From Synechococcus sp. CBW1107 (GTDB lineage Bacteria; Cyanobacteriota; Cyanobacteriia; PCC-6307; Cyanobiaceae), in contig NZ_CP064908.1 in the NCBI RefSeq assembly GCF_015841355.1, positions 806,001 to 870,000 of the forward strand: a stretch of DNA of 64,000 bases, read 5' to 3'. Positions 59,286 through 64,000 of the stretch are shown piece after piece. The position numbers and the translations under genes were made by a program. The stretch's first letter is position 1; the number at the start of each line of letters is the position of its first letter. Below the pieces are notes generated by a model. It was not told the origin of the DNA. It did not search any database and worked only from the letters and a program-made list of their open reading frames with translations.

Positions 59286-60885
59286 AGCGGCGTCCCAGCA
59301 AGTGGTGTAACTCAGGAGGATCAGCCCCGGCGTAGCCGGGGCTGACGGCTCACCTCCCTCAGATTTCAGCTGTGGCAATGGGTGGGCCGGTCTGTGACCC
59401 TGTTCGGAGAACTACCACCAAACCGAACACAGACCATGACCCTCACCCATAGTGGCGCCTCCGAGCTGAGCCAGCTCATGGAGGGCACCACCGCTGGCGC
59501 CCTGATCCCAGAGATCGTGCGCCGGGGTTTCCAGGACCTGCTGGAAGCCGAGGTTTCTGCCCTCACGGGCGCTCAACTCCATGAGCGCTGCCCCGATCAG
59601 CGCTCCACCCATCGCAACGGCTACCGGGAGCGGCTGCTCACCACCCAGGTGGGCGACCTCAGCCTGGCCATTCCCAGGTTGCGGCAGGGCAGCTTCTTTC
59701 CCAGCTGGCTGGAGCCACGCCGCCGGGTGGACAAGGCGCTCTACGCCGTGGTGATGGAGGCCTACACCGGCGGGATCTCCACCCGCAAGGTCGACGCCCT
59801 GGTGGAGGCGCTGGGCGGGGCCAGCGGCATCTCCAAATCGGAGGTGAGCCGCATCTGCCAGGGGCTCGATGAGCAGGTGAAAGCCTTTCTGGGCCGGCCG
59901 CTTGACCATGCCCGCTTTCCCTACGTCTACCTCGACGCCACCTACCTCCACGGCCGCCTGGGCCGAAATATGCAGGTGGTGTCGCGGGCGGTGGTGGTGG
60001 CGATCGGCATCAATGCCCTCGGCTACCGCGAAGTTCTCGGCATTGCCGTGGGCGACAGCGAGGCGGAGGGCTTCTGGCGTCAGTTCCTGGGCTCACTCAA
60101 GGAGCGTGGCCTCGACGGCACCCGCCTGGTGATCTCGGATGCCCACCTGGGCCTGACGGCAGCGATCAAGCGGATGTTCCAGGGCAGTAGCTGGCAGAGG
60201 TGCCGGGTGCACTTCCTGCGCAACCTGCTGAGCCATGTGCCCAAGGCCGGCCAGGACATGGTGGCCGCTGCCATGAAAGCGGTGTTCGTGATCCAGGCTC
60301 CAGATCAGGTGCGCGCCCACTGGCAGCGGGTCACCGAGATGCTGCGCAAGCAGTTCCCCGGCGCCGTGCCCGTGATGGAAGCCGCCCGGGACGACGTGCT
60401 GGCCTTCCTGCACTTCCCCCAGGAGCACTGGCGCAAGGTCTGGAGCACCAACCCGCTCGAGCGCCTCAACAAGGAGATCAAACGCCGCACCAACGTGGTC
60501 GGCATCTTCCCCAATGATCCAGCGATCGTGCGCCTGGTGGGCAGCCAGCTGCTGGAGCAGCAGGAGGAATGGCAGCTGGAGCGTCGCCGCTTCTTCTCTG
60601 AGGCCACCATGGCCAAGATCCCAGAGCCAGAAGAGCCCTTGGAGCTCACCGATGCAGATCCGAACGCCCAGCCGGCTGCAACCATCAGCTGAAGCGCACC
60701 AGCTTCTACCTCGATCTACACAGAACACATCGATCGCTGAGTTGCCAATTCAGCGATCAGGGTTCATAATGGATCAATGGAGCTGCGCAATCAGCTTCCA
60801 AGCAGTCATCCCCTGACTGCTCCTGTTCACCCTCCGGAGAGGGTCACAGGACCTCCTGAGTTACACCACTCGGAGGGGCGCTACC
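59286..60885. mobile_element. IS256-family insertion sequence, copy C (1,600 bp)
   Basis: Starts AGCGGCGTCCCAGCAAGTGG, ends CGGAGGGGCGCTACC, and has a perfect 8-bp target duplication CGCAAGAA at 59278-59285 and 60886-60893. Inserted 17 bp to the right of the IS3-2 duplication in the same gene. Hairpin at 59321-59345. Sequence appears identical to copy B throughout. Confidence 0.95.
59382..60692 (+). CDS. tnp: IS256 family transposase (copy C)
   Basis: 436 aa (likely start ATG 59436). Same protein as copy B, with YVYLDATYLHGRLG, LVISDAHLGLTAAIKRM and STNPLERLNKEIKRRTNVVG. Since both ends and the target duplication are intact, this copy could be mobile. Confidence 0.95.
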   Translation: MGRSVTLFGELPPNRTQTMTLTHSGASELSQLMEGTTAGALIPEIVRRGFQDLLEAEVSALTGAQLHERCPDQRSTHRNGYRERLLTTQVGDLSLAIPRLRQGSFFPSWLEPRRRVDKALYAVVMEAYTGGISTRKVDALVEALGGASGISKSEVSRICQGLDEQVKAFLGRPLDHARFPYVYLDATYLHGRLGRNMQVVSRAVVVAIGINALGYREVLGIAVGDSEAEGFWRQFLGSLKERGLDGTRLVISDAHLGLTAAIKRMFQGSSWQRCRVHFLRNLLSHVPKAGQDMVAAAMKAVFVIQAPDQVRAHWQRVTEMLRKQFPGAVPVMEAARDDVLAFLHFPQEHWRKVWSTNPLERLNKEIKRRTNVVGIFPNDPAIVRLVGSQLLEQQEEWQLERRRFFSEATMAKIPEPEEPLELTDADPNAQPAATIS

Positions 60886-60893
60886 CGCAAGAA

Positions 60894-61425
60894 CCTCACC
60901 AGCGGCGCGATGGAGCCGATCCCCAACGGCATTGACCGCCAGGGCCGGCCCAAGGTCAAGCAGGAGATGGTCGTCCATGCGATCGCCATGCCCGGCACGA
61001 CGATGGAGGCTCGCATCGGTGATGAGGGCGGCGTTCCGGCACCGGGGGATCGGGTGCGGCTGATCCTCAAGGCCAAGGGTTTCGGCGAGTGGATCGAGGC
61101 ACGGCGTCAGCATCGCCGCGGCCGGCTGAATGTGGGGGATGTGCTGGTGCTGGAGACCCGCTGGGCCCAGCAGTACGACCAGGACGGCAACCCCAAGGGC
61201 CCCAAGATCGAAGACCAGGCCGCGGCCGATGCGGTGCCGCGCAACGTCACGATCGGCTTCTACGGCCCGCTGAGCATCCGCGAGGGCGGCGATCCGGCCT
61301 GGATCGAGGCGGCGGAGCAGGCCTACCGCTCCGATGAAGCCGCTGCCCGCCAGCAGCAGGCGATCCCGCTGGCGGATGGGGAGGACTACGGCGATGAGTT
61401 CGCCGATGAGGAGGTGCCCTTCTGA
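60894..61425 (+). pseudogene. 3' part of ssDNA-binding-like gene
   Basis: Frame: NLTSGAMEPIPNGIDRQGRP, VKQEMVVHAIAMPGTTMEAR, LETRWAQQYDQDGNPKGPKI, ending YGDEFADEEVPF. The acidic tail with terminal EVPF resembles the C-terminal tip of SSB proteins (D-D-[ED]-[IV]-P-F), and beta-strand patterns fit a phage ssDNA-binding protein. ATG 60910 (MEPIPNG) could still give a 171-aa product without the N-terminus. Overlaps the next start as TGATG. Confidence 0.7.
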
Positions 61426-61709
61426 TGGCCCACCCCCAACACCCCGGCCGCACGCCGCGGCCTATGGCACAGCCACAGCTGCCGGCCTTCTGCCGCACGC
61501 GCCGGCCGATCACCACCACCGTGCGGCTGAGCAGCATGCGGCAGCTGCAGTGGCTGCTGTGGCTGGTGCTGGCCCTGCAGCTGAGCACGGTGCTGCTGGT
61601 CCTGGCGGGCCCGGTGCCGGCACCACTGGCCTCGGCCCCGGGGCGATTCACCCCTGCAGTGTTCGCGTCGCCGCATGGCACCTCTGTCCCCTCACCTTCC
61701 CAGCCATGA
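61425..61709 (+). CDS. Small membrane protein (94 aa)
   Basis: MAHPQHPGRTPRPMAQPQLP, then RRPITTTVRLSSMRQLQ and a membrane segment WLLWLVLALQLSTVLLVLAG PVP. Single span, proline-rich tail. Start shares a base with the previous stop; stop overlaps the next gene (ATGA). Unknown function; early block. Confidence 0.55.
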   Translation: MAHPQHPGRTPRPMAQPQLPAFCRTRRPITTTVRLSSMRQLQWLLWLVLALQLSTVLLVLAGPVPAPLASAPGRFTPAVFASPHGTSVPSPSQP

Positions 61710-62470
61710 GCAACACGTCCGCTCTGGTGCCCTACGTGTTCGAGGGGCACCGCATCCGGGTGAGCACCGATCAACAGGGCGAGGCCTGGTTCGTCGTCGC
61801 CGATGTCTGCGACGCGCTACCTGTAAGCCCAATGGTCTGGGCCATGGCGATCCAGCGCGAGGAGGAGCACTGCCTCCATTCAGAAGAGGGTCCCGGCGCC
61901 GGTGGTTTCACGCTGGCGCTGATCAACGAGGCCGCGCTGCTGCGCAGGCTGCTGAACAGTGACAACCCCAGCGCACCCCGGATGAGGCGCTGGCTCACCC
62001 ACGAGCTGCTGCCCGCCCTGCAGCGCCGTCACCAGGGCAGAGGGGATCTGCCGCGACACAACATCGAGGCGATCCGCAAGGAGACCGCAACAGAGGTGCT
62101 GCGCGGGGCAGACGAGATCATCCACCTCACCGGCGTGTCGCAGGCCGAGGCCCTGCTCAGCGTCCTGGAGGAGATCCAGGCCAGCAGAAGTACCGCCGGC
62201 GCTGAGGTGCAGCAACGCGTCTCGCACCGCGCAGGGGCGGCCTGGCTGACGGCCGATCAACTGGCGGACCGACTGGATGGCACGCTTCGCCACACCAACC
62301 AGCGGCTCGCTGCCGCCGAATTGCAGCAGCGCAACGAGGACGACGACTGGCAGCTCACAGAAGCCGGTCGCGACTGGGGCGTCGCCCTGCCGCTCTGCAG
62401 TCGGGGAGAGCGCCGCCAGCAGATCCTCTGGGATCCGGCAGTGGTGGCGTTGCTGCACCAGACCAACTGA
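61706..62470 (+). CDS. Bro-N-like antirepressor
   Basis: 254 aa from ATG 61706. N-terminal domain: YVFEGHRIRVSTDQQGEAWF, VVADVCDALPVSPM...WAMAI, FTLALINEAALLRRLLNSDN and RRWLTHELLPALQRR. This is the Bro-N pattern (F.g..vr......w.FvakDvc.aL, n..gly.l...s....a..f..WV..evlP.l). The C-terminal part (AAWLTADQLADRLDGTLRHT) is a second DNA-binding-like domain. A phage antirepressor or regulator in the early operon. Confidence 0.8.
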   Translation: MSNTSALVPYVFEGHRIRVSTDQQGEAWFVVADVCDALPVSPMVWAMAIQREEEHCLHSEEGPGAGGFTLALINEAALLRRLLNSDNPSAPRMRRWLTHELLPALQRRHQGRGDLPRHNIEAIRKETATEVLRGADEIIHLTGVSQAEALLSVLEEIQASRSTAGAEVQQRVSHRAGAAWLTADQLADRLDGTLRHTNQRLAAAELQQRNEDDDWQLTEAGRDWGVALPLCSRGERRQQILWDPAVVALLHQTN

Positions 62471-62520
62471 AAGGCACCCAACCAATCCAAGACACGCACC
62501 TGAGACCCAGACCATCAGCC

Positions 62521-62727
62521 ATGACATCCGCAACCGATCGACTGCTGCGGCTCCCGGAGGTGATCCACCGGGTCGGCCTTTCACGCACCACCATCTACAG
62601 CCTGATCGCCACAGGCGAGTTCCCTAGGCAAATCGTGATTGGCCCGCGGGCGGTGGCCTGGTCCCAGCAGGAGCTGGAGGACTGGATCACTTCGAAGCGT
62701 CAGGCGGCCTGCAGCGCTGATGGTTGA
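62521..62727 (+). CDS. alpA: AlpA-family regulator / excisionase
   Basis: 68 aa. DRLLRLPEVIHRVGLSRTTI then YSLIATGEFPRQIVIGPRAV AWSQQELEDWI is the full AlpA/MerR-like winged-helix signature. AlpA proteins activate excision of P4-type prophages. Adjacent to and convergent with the integrase, the two 3' ends overlapping by 28 bp. Confidence 0.92.
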   Translation: MTSATDRLLRLPEVIHRVGLSRTTIYSLIATGEFPRQIVIGPRAVAWSQQELEDWITSKRQAACSADG

Positions 62728-63980
62728 CCAGCCATCTCTGCGCTCAGCTCTGAGACCGGCGCCAGAGCGGCAGCGACGGCCACCTGATCGAGCAGATCGG
62801 CCCAGCGCTGCAGCATGTCGGACCGCTCCTCGAGGTATTCGGCCCAGTCGTAGGCGCGGCTGACGCTGTTGCCATCGGCATGGGCCAGCTGCTTTTCGGT
62901 GACCACCCTGGGGATCTTGAGCTGCTCGATGCAGTTCGTCTGCCCAAACCCCCTGAAACCATGGGGTGTCTGCCGCCCCTGGAAGCCCATGCGCCGCAGC
63001 AGCATCGAGAGGCAGCCATTGCTCATCACCCGCAGTTCTCCATTGCCTCGGTGGTTGGGGGTGTGAAAGACCAGATCGGTGTGGCCACTGATCGGCCGCT
63101 GCAGGTCAAACAACAGCCGCGCCTGCGATGAGAGCGGCACGATGTGACGAACGCGCGTCTTCATGCGTTCAGCGGGAATGATCCACTGACGACCCTCGAT
63201 ATCAACTTCGCTCCAACGGGCTTCCCTGAGTTCACTGGGTCGCACCAGGGTGAGCATCATCAGGCGCAGCGCGATGATGCTGCTGCGCTCAGCCAGCCGC
63301 TGCCGCTCAAAGCGATCGATCACTGCCAGCAGCTCGGGAAGCTCCACCCAGCTGATGCGGGGGTAGTGGGTGACGCGGGTGGCGGCGATGACCTTGCGGG
63401 CTTTGACGGCGGGATTGTCCTGCCGAAGTTCGAGGTCAACGGCGTGCTCAATCACGCGACGGGTGACGTCGTTGCAGCGACGGGCCTGTTCATGGGCACC
63501 CCTGGCGAGGATGGGTGCGAGCAGCCGGGTTTCAATATCGCTGCGCGTGATCGCCTCGATATCCAGTTGACCCAGTACCGGGATCACGAAGTGATCAAGT
63601 TTCTCCCGCATATCTCTGCAGTAGCGGGGGCTCCAGCTGGCGCTGTGGTGCTCAAACCAGACCTGTGCGATCTGGGTGAACGGTCGGCGACTGTTCTGCA
63701 CCTGCTTGCGCTGCTGGCCTGGGGCCTGGGTGCGTGGGTCGATGCCGGTTTTGATCCAGGTGTTCAGCTCCAGGGCCAGCTTGCGGGCATCGGCTAGCCG
63801 CACGGCCGGATAGGAGCCGATGGTGAAGGTGCGGCGTACTCCCTGCCAGCGGTAGTCCTTACGCCAGGTCTTGGAGCCGGAGCGCGCCACCCAGAGGTAG
63901 AGGCCGTCACGGTCGTGGTGCTTGGTGCCCGGGCGGTCCGGATCGGGCCGCAGGGCCTGGATCGCCTTGTCACTGAGCAT
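62700..63980 (-). CDS. int: Tyrosine-recombinase integrase (P4-like)
   Basis: 426 aa. N-terminal DUF4102-like arm-binding domain (MLSDKAIQALRPDPDRPG TKHHDRDGLYLWVARSGSKT). Core SAM-like region and catalytic domain: LTLVRPSELREARWSEVD (Arg I), ERMKTRVRHIVPLS (Lys), RQTPHGFRGFGQTN (H-x-x-R), EKQLAHADGNSVSRAYDWAE (His, Tyr). The tail YLEERSDMLQRWADLL is typical. Integrates and, with AlpA, excises the element. It marks the right boundary of the prophage; an att site is expected just right of 63980. Confidence 0.93.
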   Translation of the reverse strand: MLSDKAIQALRPDPDRPGTKHHDRDGLYLWVARSGSKTWRKDYRWQGVRRTFTIGSYPAVRLADARKLALELNTWIKTGIDPRTQAPGQQRKQVQNSRRPFTQIAQVWFEHHSASWSPRYCRDMREKLDHFVIPVLGQLDIEAITRSDIETRLLAPILARGAHEQARRCNDVTRRVIEHAVDLELRQDNPAVKARKVIAATRVTHYPRISWVELPELLAVIDRFERQRLAERSSIIALRLMMLTLVRPSELREARWSEVDIEGRQWIIPAERMKTRVRHIVPLSSQARLLFDLQRPISGHTDLVFHTPNHRGNGELRVMSNGCLSMLLRRMGFQGRQTPHGFRGFGQTNCIEQLKIPRVVTEKQLAHADGNSVSRAYDWAEYLEERSDMLQRWADLLDQVAVAAALAPVSELSAEMAGQPSALQAA

Positions 63981-64000
63981 GACGGACAGCGCCGGAACGC

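Noticed and set aside
1-64000. tRNA, rRNA, riboswitches
   Set aside because: No recognisable cloverleaf, rRNA segment or known riboswitch core was seen by eye; short or unusual RNAs could still be missed.

Overview
This 64 kb window is GC-rich bacterial DNA. The overall style (GC-rich coding, a carotenoid-desaturase-like FAD oxidoreductase, cyanophage-like small genes) suggests a picocyanobacterium of the Cyanobium/Synechococcus type. This is an inference; no rRNA or other taxonomic marker is present.

Left part (1-16.1 kb): a defence island on the minus strand. A CBS-HEPN-DUF3293 fusion gene lies upstream of a type I restriction-modification operon, hsdM - abiEi - abiEii - hsdS - XRE/ImmA - DUF4411 PIN - hsdR. 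From abiEi onward the genes overlap by 1-4 nt, so two toxin-antitoxin-like pairs are translationally chained to the RM genes. An IS66-family element with an 8-bp target duplication splits hsdR from its 3' part, which encodes an AlbA/Schlafen-like domain. Left of hsdR are a small intact gene, a gene broken by one extra base in a G6 run, and other decayed sequence.

Middle and right (16.6-64 kb): one degraded, heavily interrupted prophage. Early genes on the plus strand (54.7-62.7 kb: DUF2786-like, XRE regulator, ssDNA-binding-like protein, antirepressor, AlpA) and an integrase at the right edge diverge from a minus-strand replication, packaging and head block. That block contains a primase-helicase, RecB-like nuclease, resolvase, small and large terminase, DUF4055-type portal, a LysM protein, a scaffold, the major capsid protein and tail or fibre genes down to 17.2 kb. 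Between the virion genes sit moron-like modules: VapBC-DUF429, DUF433/DUF5615, Fic, an FAD oxidoreductase, and a plus-strand group with an L,D-transpeptidase and a holin-like protein. At least one phage sigma factor is intact (16.6 kb) and one is truncated (47.3 kb).

Seven complete insertion sequences are visible: IS66, IS21, three of the IS256 family (two identical) and two of the IS3 family. Exact ends and target duplications allow four disrupted genes to be rebuilt in frame: hsdR, a 91-aa phage gene, a 398-aa triple-LysM protein and a ~217-aa ssDNA-binding-like protein. Between IS3 copy 1 and IS256 copy B lies a ~5 kb foreign segment with three integron attC-like sites and cassette-type genes (PD-(D/E)XK-like, GIY-YIG/DUF4357, DUF5677-like) and no integrase, i.e. 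a small attC cluster lodged in prophage DNA.

No rRNA, tRNA or CRISPR array was recognised.
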